In this document: one piece after another, positions 1-11,041 of the stretch
Numbering within the stretch: the stretch's first letter is position 1
How the letters are laid out: every line of letters begins with the position of its first letter
Assembly: GCA_002914845.1 (NCBI GenBank)
Contig: JXTC01000576.1
Location: forward strand, 2,580-66,579
Length of the DNA: 64,000 nt
Direction: 5' to 3'
Origin: Trema orientale
Taxonomy: Eukaryota > Streptophyta > Magnoliopsida > Rosales > Cannabaceae
Translations under genes and position numbers: made by a program
The notes under the pieces: model-generated
Databases searched by the model: none
The model's input: the letters and a program-made list of their open reading frames with translations, nothing else
What the model was told of the DNA's origin: nothing

Positions 1-2116
1 CTCATAAAAGAGCTCGTATGGAAGACTTCTATGGATTTGGAAGATAATAACCTAGTTAATATGGTTAATGATGCCGAAGAATATTTTATTGATCGTCCAG
101 AGGAATTCGTAAAATGATTAGAAGATGCTGAAAGCCCTCTTTTTTCTAAATATTCAAAAGTCACAAAATTGTCATTCTTAGTTAGAATTTCAATCTGAAA
201 GCTAAGAATGATTGGAGTGATTCTAGTTTATCTCAGTTACTTAAATTTCTTAAAGAAATCCTTCCAGATAATAATAATATTCCTTTCTCTACGTATGACG
301 CAAAAAAATCATTTCGTGCCCTATGCATGGAGTACGAAAATATACATGCATATCCAAATGATTGCATCTTGTACCGAAAAGAGTATGCCGAAGCTAAATC
401 TTGTCCTAAATGCCAACATTCAAGATGAAAAAAAAAAAATAGTAAAGAAGAGAAGGTTGGAATACCGGCTAAAGTTTTGTGGTATATTCCTCCAATATCA
501 AGATTTAAATATTTATTATAGAATTCTGATCATGCGAAACGATTAATATGGCATGAGAAAGGAAGAATAAAAGATGACAAGTTTCATCATCCCACAGATT
601 CACTACCTTGGAAGAAGATGGATGAAATGTTGTCAAAAATTTGAGAAGATCTTAGAAACCTTCGTCTTAGTCTTTGGTGGATGGTATTAATCCCCATAGT
701 TCACTAAGTTCTAGTTATAGTTGTTGGCCGGTCATTCTTGCTATTTACATTCTTCCTCCTTGGTTATGCATGAAAAGAAGATTTATAATGTTGATGTTAC
801 TAATATCGAGAGATAAACGACCTGATAATGATATTGATATCTATTTGGTACCCTTAGTGGATGATTTGAAAACTTTATTGGATGGGGTTCCTTTAGAAAT
901 GAGAACTTTATACTACGAGTTGTTCTATTATGGACAATCAACGATTTTTCTGCATATGAAAACTTGTCTAGGCATTATGTGAAAGTCTATAAAGCATGTA
1001 CTATTTGTAATGAGGATATGTATGACATAAGATCGGGAAATATGAGGAAAGAAGTGTATATGGGTCATCGACAGTTTTCATCTTTAAGTCACCCATTTCG
1101 AAAATACACAAAGGCATTTAATAGTGAAAAAGAATTTGGTGTTACCTTAGAACCATTGAGTGCTGAAGCGATTTATGAAAAAATTGGTGAACTTAATATT
1201 CAGTATGGAAAGTAAAGTCACGATGAGGAACAAATAGACAAAGGTAGGGAAAAAGGGGGGGAAAAAAGAGAGGATAAGAAGAAAACTGGTGAGGGAAAAA
1301 AGGAAGATGAATATTGGAAAAAAGGTCTATTTTTTCTTTTTTTTTTTTTTGGATTGGAGTATTTGAAATTTTTGTTGTTGAGACATAATTTGGATGTGAT
1401 GCACATAGAGAAAATATTTGTAATAGTATTATTGAGACTCTTCTTAATATCTCTAGAAAAACAAAAAATGGGATTGCCTCTTGTTCAGATCTTCAAGAAA
1501 TGGGATTAAGGAAAGAGTTAGCTCCGATAATATGTGATAAAAAGGTGTATCTACCTCCAGCTTGCTTCAATTTGAATAAGTAAGAGAGACGTAAAATATA
1601 TGAGTACTTGGCAAACATGGGAGTATCAGAAGGATATTCGTCAAATATTTATAATTTGATATCAATGAAGGACTTAAGACTAATTGGACTCATATCGCGT
1701 GATTGTGACACATTGATGCAAGAATTACTCCCAATTACAATTCGTTAAATTTCACAAAAGTATGTAAGATATGCTAGCACAAGATTGTGTTTCTTCTTTA
1801 ATGCAATCTGTAAGAAAACAATGGATGTTTCAAAGTTGTATGCTTTACAAGAAGAAATTGTCATTTTCCTATGTTTATTAGAGCAATACTTCCATCCTTC
1901 CTTATTTGATATAATAATGCATTTAATAGTGTATTTAGTGAGAAAAGTTAAATTGGGTGGCCCAATTTACATGAGCTGGATGTTATCCGTTCGAAAGATT
2001 AATGAAAATACTGAAAGGATATATGAAAAGTCGATACCATCCAGAAGTATGCATTATAGAGTATTACATAGCCGAAGAAGCTAATACACATAGTACGAGT
2101 TACTTTAGTTCGTGAT
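1..2116 (+). pseudogene. Decayed CACTA (En/Spm) transposase, 5' truncated by the window edge
   Basis: Three frames read in turn give the typical core of a plant CACTA transposase. There is a stretch like the usual Cys-rich N-terminal part (about 110-600), then a block with the pattern 'DGxNP..S.SYS.WPVIL..Y.LPPW.CMK' (about 675-780), followed by 'DNDIDIYLVPLVDDLK' (about 825-875). A DUF4218-like part follows, with 'MHIEK', 'YLPPACFNL', 'GYSSNIYNLISMKDL' and 'FFNAICKK' (about 1400-2100). Stop codons and frameshifts interrupt it in many places, for example near 115, 1580 and 1747, so it cannot encode an active enzyme. I could not find the CACTA terminal repeats, so the 3' boundary is simply where homology to the transposase fades. 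The family is clear; the functional state is dead. Confidence 0.85.
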
Positions 2117-2627
2117 GAGAGGATGTGAACTCATGGGATGGGATGATTTATGATATGTACAATGATGTTGTTTTAAATTTGATTTTGAATATATGAATAT
2201 TCTGAATGAGAGAGGGTGGTGGTCTTTGGGAGAGAAACCGTGAGAGGATGAGAGAGGGTCATCGGGGGCTTGAGGGAGAAAGAAAAAGAGAGCTGAGGGA
2301 TAGCAAAGTTAGTGGCCACGTGGCATGGGCTGGTTGGCAGGGCACTATTTCAATAATTGTATTTTCGCCCAAAGTTTTAAAATATTGTTTCAATTTTACT
2401 CTTAATTATTTATAATTTAGCCCCTAATTTTCAAATTTCTTTTCAATTTAATCCAAATGCACCTAGACTTTATTTTGTCCAGATTCAACTTAAATACTTT
2501 AATTTAAATATTTCAGATATTTTAATTCAATAATCCAAAAATTCAAAATGACCAAAATATCACTACCTTAAAAATTACTCTTTTGTCCTTTAAATAAACC
2601 AGATTTTACATATATATATATATATAT
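2117..2627. other. Non-coding spacer, probably tail of the CACTA remnant
   Basis: No gene is recognisable. The first 200 bases are purine-rich and the rest is AT-rich, ending in a TA dinucleotide run at about 2609-2627 into which the next MITE is inserted. Confidence 0.5.
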
Positions 2628-2841
2628 GGCACCAATCCATAGGTAATTTCTTTTACCTATGCATAAGTATCAATTTGGTTAATGAAAATTTTTTTTGCAC
2701 ATTTTTTATATTAAAAAGTAAGAAAGAGAAATAGCATTAATGATACACGTCTTTTCATGTACATTATTATAGCCGTTGGATCATCATCTACCTACACATA
2801 AGTAAAAAAAAAAAAAAAAAATACCTACTAGATTGGCAACC
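2628..2841. mobile_element. MITE inserted in a (TA)n tract
   Basis: The left end reads GGCACCAATCCATAGGTA and the right end, reverse-complemented, reads GGTTGCCAATCTAGTAGGTA. This gives terminal inverted repeats of about 40 bases that continue as T-rich sequence and a second TACCTATG/CATAAGTA motif. The element is 214 bases long with no coding capacity. TA repeats lie on both sides, so the exact target duplication cannot be read. A dimeric relative lies at 31512-31933. Confidence 0.75.
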
Positions 2842-4127
2842 ATATATATATACACACATATGACCGACTGTGGGGTGCTTTGTAAAAAGACTTACTTGAA
2901 CATTTACTACGAGTACAGTTGTATATAACCAATTTAATTACTTTTTTCTTAAGAAAACTAAGTTTGATTAGCAAAATGTTTGTTAAATTGGATTTTTAGA
3001 AAGTTCAGTGAAATCGGGATGTCATGCTAGCTAGTTTGAGATTATTGGTACTACCTAGCTAGTACGGGCCGTGGCAACATCTTCAAAATTTCAAGCGTAT
3101 TTTAAAAATAAAAAAAGAAAAAAAAAATGACGTGTATAACTTATTAAACTAAAGATGAAGTGTCAACCAATCTTTTTAAAATTGATGAAAAACAAAAAAG
3201 ATGAAGAATCGTTTCTTCCCATTTGTTCTTAAGGGTCGGTCTTTGACTTGTTCTCCTTTATAAAACTTAATAAACTAAAATAGTTCGGCAGATAATGATA
3301 ATTATATTTCAATAATCTTTTGAAATGTCTTTCAAGGAGCGAGTATATCAAAGCAGAGGATTCGTATTGCCAATTAATGATCATACATTGGAATATCAAT
3401 ATGTTATAAGAGTTTATATGATTATGTTTTAAGATTCAAACTTCGGAGTACATTAAAAAATTCTTGAAAGCTGCTTCCTCTTCTAGTAATTAGTTACGTG
3501 TCCATTCTTGAGAGGGGGGGGGGGAGGAACTTCGTAATTTGCACTGAAATTGTTTTTTTTCCCTTTTTTTTTTTAATAATCCTGTATTTGATATCTGTAT
3601 ATTCAAAGTTTAGAAATATTGAATGCCAACTGGGGTTAGCTCAGTTGGTCCAAGGTTTGAGGNAAAAAAAAAAAAAAAAAAAAGTTTAGAAATATTGAAT
3701 GACCGGATTTCAGAACTCTATAAGATAAGCTATTTAACTCACAATTTCCTAATTGCATAAGACTCGTGGGGAAAAAGAAAATAAAATATGATTTGGAAGT
3801 GGCGTTGGTCAAAGGGGCAGCCTTGGAAGGTATAATCTGGGCAGTCGATATATAGATCAAAGCAAGTATGCACTACTCTAGACACGGCAATCACAGGTAC
3901 ACAACGATGGTGAATAAATGTTTACAACATTAGGCTTTTTTGTGTTCTTCAAATACATTAAAATAGTGACTATAAGACTTAAGAGGGTACTTGGGGAAGT
4001 TTCTTATGACAACACAACCAACTAATTAGTTGACCTGATTATAATCATCTTCAAAAGACTCTCACCATCCGCTTCTCTAAGTTCCAACCTTTTCATCATC
4101 ATACTACTCCATCTCCAATTGTTGTTC
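2842..4127 (+). promoter_or_regulatory. Upstream region of LecRK copy 1 (promoter block U1)
   Basis: From about 3055 ('tagtacgggccgt') this region aligns with the upstream regions of the other LecRK copies (26.8-27.9 kb, 28.04-29.15 kb, 34.26-35.06 plus 48.78-49.54 kb, and 52.5-53.7 kb). A shared motif around 3240 contains TTGACT (3243-3248), a W-box core recognised by WRKY factors in other plants. The block is interrupted by a short SINE-like insertion at 3626-3680. I cannot identify a TATA box or transcription start with confidence. Confidence 0.6.
3605..3701 (+). mobile_element. Short tRNA-derived SINE fragment with 21-bp target-site duplication
   Basis: A 21-base direct repeat (AAAGTTTAGAAATATTGAATG) at 3605-3625 and 3681-3701 flanks an insert of about 55 bases. 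The insert starts near 'GGGGTTAGCTCAGTTGG', which matches a tRNA A-box head, and ends in about 17 or more A residues. A single N at 3663, just before the poly(A), marks a sequence gap, so the SINE body may be longer than shown. The paralogous promoter at about 28630-28650 lacks the insert. Confidence 0.8.
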
Positions 4128-4394
4128 ATGGGTGGCCTTTGTTTTTCTGATCATCAGCTCCTAAATGTATTTCTTTTTATAGGCCTCTTTAGCATAGCTC
4201 CTATAAAAGTGGCATGCTTGAATTTTAGTTTTCCAACATTTATAGATCACAACGATGACAATTATTTCACTCTCGATAATTCTTATGTAAATGGCAAAGC
4301 CATCCAAGTTACTCCAGATCACAGTGATCCTACACTACTTTTAAATCAATCTGGACGAGCCTTGTACAACAAGCAATTCAGGCTATGAAGAAAA

Positions 4395-4778
4395 TGTTAG
4401 ACTTAATATGATCTATCTATGCAAAAAATAAACAGCATACAAGATCAAAAGCGGAAAAAAGCGATCAAATACATACCTCCGGCCATTGATTGATGCTCTG
4501 TTTTCCTGTTGTTACTCTATATTATAGAGTATAGGTACTTCTAAGCCTATAGAATCTCTCTGTGATGGTGTATATAGTTTAGAGAAAATTAAAGACTCTC
4601 AGGCTTAGGGACCGATACTTTACTCTACGTTATATTAAGACATTTTCCATCAAAATGTCTCTGCAGATGAGTTATGGGCCGTGACTCACAGGTCATTTTT
4701 TGTTAAAAAACTAAAGATAATTATCAATTAGTTAGGTATAATGGACCATTACCAGATAAGGACAAAAAATACCTAACA
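4395..4778 (-). repeat. Copia LTR (3' LTR of the minus-strand element)
   Basis: It begins TGTTAGACTTAATATG and ends ACCTAACA. By eye it differs from its partner at about 22 positions plus one 5-bp indel, so the LTRs are roughly 94% identical and the insertion is not recent. Confidence 0.92.
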
Positions 4779-5156
4779 TTCTCCTACTTGGTCCATATAT
4801 TTCTTCATCAATTATCCATTTTAAGAAATAAAATACTTGAATCATGGCGATAGGTCCTCTAAAATTGAGTATTATTTTCCATGTATTACAAAGTAGTATG
4901 TCTCTATAAATACTAGCCCATATTATCTTAATGAATAAACCCTATGTTTATTCTTGGTCCGATCAATAATAATATTTCTCAAGTTCAATTAATGTGTACA
5001 CAAAGAAAATTAAATATAAGAAAATATCACATAATAGAGTTTCAAATTACATTCGTTCTTACAACGAAAATCACATAAAGGAACCAAGTCCCATTCGTTC
5101 TACATGATCCGTAAATTTCAATGGTGGCATGCCTTTAGGCAAAGGATCAGCAATTA

Positions 5157-8100
5157 TCAATTCAATTCAGTACTAACATGCTCAATAACCATTGTTTTAT
5201 CTTTAACACGTTCCCTTATAGCTAAATACTGGATGTTGATGTGTTTACTTTGACTACCACTTTTGTTATTTTTAGCCATAAATATTGCCGCTGAATTGTC
5301 ACAGTATATCTTTAATGGCCTAGAAATTGAATCCACAATTTTAAGCCCAGAAATAAAACTCTTCATCCATACACCTTGTGACGTAGCCTCAAAACAAGAT
5401 ACGAACTCAGCTTCTATAGTGGAAGTAGCAGTCAAAGTCTACTTTGTACTTCTCCAAGATACAGCTCCATAGGTAAACATAAAAATATATCCAAAAGTTG
5501 ATTTTCAAGAATCAACACAACCGGCAAAATCTGAATCGAAGTAGCCAATCACCTCCAGATTATCAGTTCATCTATACATAAGCATGTAATCCTTCATTCC
5601 TTGAAGGTATCTCATCACTTTCTTTGCAGCTTTCCAGTGGTTAATACCTGGATTACTCTGATATCTTCCTAACATCCCAACAGAATATACAATGTCAGGT
5701 CTTGTACAGACTTGAGCATACATAAGGCTTCCAACTGCAGAGGCATATAGAATGTTTTGCATTTGTTCCTTTTCAAGATCATTTTTTGAGCACTAGTTCA
5801 AATTGAACTTGTCACCCTTCACAATGGAAGCTATACTAGATGAACAATCTTTTATCCGAAATCTCTCTAAAATTTTATTGATATAGGTCTCTTGAGACAG
5901 TCCCAAAATATATTGAAATCTACCTCTATGTATCTTAATCCCAATTACATAAGATGTATCACCCATATCCTTCATGTCAAAGGTTTTAGAGAGAAATTAT
6001 TTCACTTTACATAGCATATCTTTATCATTGGTTGCAAGTAAAATGTCATCCATGTATAGAATAAGGAAACAAATCTTACTCCCACTGATCTTCTGGTATA
6101 TACATTGATCCATGATGTTCTCTACAAAGCCAAATAAAGAGATAACATCATGAAATTTAAAATTTTATTGTTGGGATGCTTGTTTCAATCTATATATAGA
6201 TTTCTTGAGCTTGCACACCAAATGCTCACCATTACTAGAGGAAAATCCTTCTGGTTGTTTCATATAAACCTCTTCCTCTAGTTCTCTATTAAGAAAAGCC
6301 GTTTTCATATCCATTTGTTGCAACTCTAGATCAAAATGTGCAACTAATGCCATACGAAAAGAATCTTTATTAGATATAGGAGAAAAGGTCTCCTTGTAGT
6401 CGATTCCTTCCTTTTGAGTGAATTCCTTAGCAATGAGCCTTGCCTAATATCTCTCAATATTACCTGATGAGTCTTTCTTTGTTTTAAAGAGCCATACATC
6501 TAATGGCTTTTGCACCATTAGGCAACTTTACAAGATCCCAGACTCTGTTAGATGCCATAGAATTCATTTCATCTTTCATGGCATTATACTGTAAATCAGA
6601 TTCTTTGCAATTCATGGCTTGTGAAAACGTTTCAGGATCATTTCTGGCTCCAATATCATAGTCCGATTCTTGCAGATACACAACATAATCACTAGAAATT
6701 ACTGATTTCTTTATTCTAGTAGAAATCCTTAATGTTGTATAAACATTTTCCTGAGAAATATATTGTTCAACTGGTTGTTCAACATTTCTTGAACAACTTG
6801 ATCTACTGGATTATTTTCAGTAGTTTGTGGAACTTCAATAGTTAGTTGTTTAACACCCATTTGAGCTTGAGGGGTATTATGAATGATAACCAATCTATCA
6901 CTTAAGGTGGAAGGTTGAATATCAATATGATCTTTCTCAGAAATGATATTCTGGGATTGATCACTCCTACTGATCAAGTTATTTTCAAGAAATTTTGCAT
7001 TTCTTGATTCCACAATTCTAGTGCTGTGAAATAGATAATAAAATTCGTAACCCTTAGACCCTTCAGCATATCTAATGAAATACCCACTAATGGTCCCTGG
7101 GTCTAATTTCTTTTCTTGTGGATTGTATATCCTTACTTCAGACGGGCATCCCAAACGTCTATATGTCACAAACTCGGTTTCCAACCTTTAAATAACTTAA
7201 ATAGTGTCTTAGGAATAGTCTTGGTTAGAACTCGGTTTAATATATACACAACCGTTTTAAGAGCTTCAGTCCACAAAGATTTAGGAAGCTTGGAGCTGTT
7301 AAGCATCTCCGCACCATGTCTATTAATGTTCGATTTTTTCTTTCTGTAACACTATTCTGATCTGGAGAACCAGGCATGGTGTACTGGGGAACAATCTCAT
7401 GCTCTTGAAGAAAATCGGTAAATAGACCAGTTGCTTGTCCATTCGCAATGTATCTACCATAATATTCTCCACCTCTGTCAGTTCTCACAATCTTAATTTG
7501 CTTTTCGCATTGTTTCTCTACTTCGGCCTTAAAAACTTTAAAGGCATCTAGTGTTTCATTCTTATTATGAAGCAAGTAGAGATACATGTATCATGAGTAA
7601 TCATCTATGAAAGAGATGAAGTACTTCGGACCATACGAGTCCATGTTTGGACTATAAAAATCTGAATGTATGATCTCTAATATGTCAGTACTCCTTTTGG
7701 CACCTTTCTTTGACTTGTTAGTCTGCTTTCCCTTAATGCAGTCCACACAAGTGTTATTAAAATCAATAAAATCCAAAGTACTAAATACTCCATCTTTTAC
7801 CAATCTCTTAATTCTTTCTATGGAGATATGTCCCAATCTCCGGTGTCATAACATAGAAGAATCTTCATTCATAACACATCGTTTAACACCAGTGGAAACA
7901 TGCATTGAATTATAAGTAGTAATGTTTTGTAAATTTATTGAAAAAAGACCATCAGATAAAGTACCATATCCAACAAGATTATTATTATAAAATAAATTGA
8001 AAGATATTTCAGAAAATTTAAAGGAATATCCATATTGTACAAGCCTTGATACTGAAATTAAATTCCTAGAAAAACTAGGAATATAAAAAGTCTTTTCCAA

Positions 8101-9142
8101 ATTTAAAATAAAACTACTATTTGAAACCAAACTGCATGTCCCAATAGCCTTCACATGTGAACGCATCTTATTTCCAGAGTAGATATATTGTTCACTTCTA
8201 ACTGGCTTTCTTAGGTTTCGCATACCCTGTAAAGTATTCGAAATATGGATTGTAGAACTAGAATCAATCCACCATGTGTTACAATTAACATCAACCATAT
8301 TAGATTTATAACAAACTAATGAAATTGAAATACCTTTCTTTTCAAACCATTTCTGAATTTTGGTGCAATCCTTCTTCATGTGTCCTTTTTTTTTTTTTTT
8401 TGCAGAAGGAGCACTTGGATTCTTTCTTAATATCAGCTTGAGGTGGTATTTTACCTTTCTCCTTCTTTTTGGCTTGTTTCTGATTCTTTTCTTGTATTGT
8501 TGTTAATGCACTTTCACCCAATTCCATTAACAATCTCCCTTCCTCTTGAACACACATAGTCATAAGTTTATTAATTGACCATTTGTCCTTATGTGTGTTA
8601 TAGGATATTTTGAAAGGTCCATATTGTTGTGGAAGAGTGTTCAAGATAAAGTGCATAAGGAAAAAGTCAGATATTTCAACCTCAATAGTCTTTAATTGAG
8701 CTGCAATTTCTCTCATTTACATGATGTGCCCATGCACACATCTCACACTAATGAGCTTTAGAGATGTAAACTTCATAATCAGGGTGCTGGCTACTGCTTT
8801 ATCTGAAGTCTCAAATTGCTCATCAATAGCTTTCAGCAATTCCTTAACATTGTCATGCTTATCGACAAAACCACGAATAGTAGCAGAGATTTTGGTCTTT
8901 ATGAACATCGCACTGAGATAATTAGATCGCTCCCATTGTTCATAAAGAGCCTTTTGGTCTGAAGTGCTGGCTTCAGTAATCGTTGTTTTGTCTTTCCTAA
9001 TAGCATAATTAATATCTATACACCCTAAATAAAGAAAAACTCTCTTTTTCCATATTTTATAGTTAACACATTTTAACTCAGGAATATCATATCTAATATC
9101 AGAATAATTTGCAGGTTGCATGACTGCATAAAAATCAAACAT
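5157..9142 (-). pseudogene. Degenerate copia gag-pol
   Basis: Read on the minus strand, Gag spans about 9142-8342 and ends in a CCHC zinc knuckle. The knuckle is frameshifted within a run of about 16 A (8386-8401). The protease region (about 8260) has WWIDSS where active enzymes have D-S/T-G. The integrase (about 7836-6729) keeps a pre-integrase 'GHISIERIKRL' motif, 'RTDRGGEYYG' and 'ERKNRTL'. The reverse transcriptase (about 6680-5568) has 'VALVAHFDLE'-like and 'KTAFLN' motifs and YMDD near 6045-6058. RNase H (about 5435-5157) has 'TSTIEAEFVS' and 'IYCDNSAAI'. Several stop codons separate these blocks, for example at about 8717, 7588, 6160 and 5792. The domain order integrase before RT is the Ty1/copia order. 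Confidence 0.92.
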
Positions 9143-10638
9143 GCTTATATATTAAAATTTAAGACTAACAAATTTATCATGTTTTACCAATGTAAACCAT
9201 GATTTGAAAATTATTAATCTAGTGACATAAAACTTGCCTGTGGGCTAAAGTTGTAATTCAATTAGATCCATCTAAAATTTTATGATAACTATCAAATTAT
9301 GTTCCTTTTCTTAATACCCGTGAGTAAATTAAGAAATTATAAATATTTTATCCTAATTAATTATACAAATATAATAAAAATTCCTGTGGGATAAAATTTA
9401 TTATATTAAACATAATTAATCACAATAAATATCATTTACCTATATGTGATCCTAAATCACTTAATATAATTTTGCATAATTAAAGATGCTGTAGCTACTC
9501 TCTAATTAATTAAACTTATACGGATCACATGACATTTAATTTTATTTACATAATATTCGTTTCTATTGCATATTATCTATATAAGCAATATTTACTCTAT
9601 ATGAATAATATGTAATTTTAAGCACAAAAATTATAATACGAAAATTGCATGTAAATTATCAAATTATACATACAACATAATTATAATTCAAGCACATAAA
9701 ATTCCAGAATGAAATTTCTTAAATATACTAATATCATAAAAATTTCACAGATACCAAGATCATGAATTTATATTTCACAAAATAATATATATTCATCAAA
9801 TCCTAAATATAAGAATATTATCATAAAACACCAAAATTAATGAAATTATCACAAAGTATTAAAATTATGAAAATTTCCCACAAAAATCCGTATATTAATT
9901 TCTGGAAAAAAAAAACAAATTTTTTTTTTGAAAATCTGGCGCCATAAAATGACGTGTCGTTTTCCAGAAATGGCACTAAATGTGTCTGGAAACGACATGT
10001 CGTTTCTCCGAAAACGACTGCTGTTTTTATCAGTAAAACGACATATCATTTTTAAGCTTAAGAAAAACCACATGTCGTTTATCCAAACGACATAACAAAA
10101 ACAACAACTGTATACGACGTGTCGTTTTTTAGCAGCTTTATTAACGACAAATCGTTTTTTTAAAAACAAAACGATAGCTACCAGAAAAAAATGACGTGTT
10201 GTTTTCCGTCGTCTTCAACCTCCAGCCGAGTCTTTTGACCCGTTTCCACCCGTTTCGGACCCAAATCGGACCCGACTCATTTTTATCACTCCGGACACCA
10301 ATTTTAATGTTTAAAATCACAAAATTGTTAGAAAATCAGTTACCTAATGATTTCTAACCTCAGTTTTCATCAAAAAATTCTAAATATGAAACTTTGATTT
10401 TGAAAAAAGTGTCAGGTATTTGACAAAAAAATTTAGACCCGATTAGTTAATATACAAATAGACATCTAAAGCTCCGTTTAATATCATAGAAAAGTTAGAA
10501 AATCGATTTTTAAATGATTTTTAACTTTGGTTTTTACTAAAAAATTCTAAATATCAAACTACGAATTGACAAAAACAAAATGAGTATTCGGCCAAAAATT
10601 TGCAGATTATGAAACTCATCAAGGCAGAGGCTAAATCT
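9143..10638 (-). other. Copia leader region with a cluster of CGACATGTCG-type palindromes
   Basis: This is the untranslated stretch between primer-binding site and gag, about 1.5 kb. Most is AT-rich with nothing recognisable. Between about 9949 and 10205 there are roughly nine copies of a motif close to AAACGACATGTCGTTT, some as full palindromes (for example 9990-10005 and 10123-10140) and some as half sites. Confidence 0.7.
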
Positions 10639-10650
10639 GCTCTGATACCA
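10639..10650 (-). other. Primer-binding site of the copia element
   Basis: On the minus strand it reads TGGTATCAGAGC, two bases downstream of the 5' LTR. This is the usual copia match to the 3' end of initiator methionine tRNA. Confidence 0.88.
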
Positions 10651-10652
10651 AT

Positions 10653-11041
10653 TGTTAGACTTAATATGATCTATCTATGCATAAAATAAACAGCATATAA
10701 GATCAAAAGCAGAAATAAGCTTAAGGATCAAATACATACCTCCGGCCATTGATTGATGCTCTGTTTTCTTGTTGTTACTGTATATTACAGAGTATAGGTA
10801 CTTCTAAGCCTATAGAATCTCTCTGTGATGGTGTACATAGTTTAGAGAAAATTAAAGACTCTCAGGCTTAAGGACCGATACTTTACTCTACATTTTATTA
10901 AGACATTTTCCATTAAAATGTCTCTACAGATGTGTTATGGGCCGTGACTCACAAGTCATTTTAAGTTAAAAAACTGAAGATAATTGTCAATTAGTTAGGT
11001 ATAATTGACCATTACTAGATAAGGACAAAAAATACCTAACA
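10653..11041 (-). repeat. Copia LTR (5' LTR of the minus-strand element)
   Basis: It pairs with 4395-4778. It begins TGTTAGACTTAATATG, ends ACCTAACA, and is followed directly by the GAAAA target duplication and the continuation of the LecRK lectin domain. Confidence 0.92.

Larger units (their letters stand above)
4395..11041 (-). mobile_element. Ty1/copia LTR retrotransposon inserted in LecRK copy 1
   Basis: A complete insertion is present: two LTRs (4395-4778 and 10653-11041) beginning TG and ending CA, flanked by the 5-bp duplication GAAAA (4390-4394 and 11042-11046). The coding strand is minus. The primer-binding site lies next to the right-hand LTR and a purine-rich tract (reverse complement of about 4779-4795) next to the left-hand one, as expected for that orientation. 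The order gag, protease, integrase, reverse transcriptase, RNase H identifies Ty1/copia. Stops and frameshifts in every domain show it is no longer autonomous. Confidence 0.95.

Noticed and set aside
2206..2415. A 69-codon plus-strand frame with a charged N-terminus
   Set aside because: Purine-rich low-complexity sequence gives the charged residues; no domain and no context for a gene.
3626..3660. A tRNA gene at the GTTAGCTCAGTTGG motif
   Set aside because: Only the A-box region is present; there is no anticodon or T arm, and the target duplication and poly(A) show a retroposed fragment.
9849..10169. CRISPR-like reading of the repeated CGACATGTCG motifs
   Set aside because: The spacing is irregular and copies are imperfect and in both orientations; it is a plant retroelement leader.
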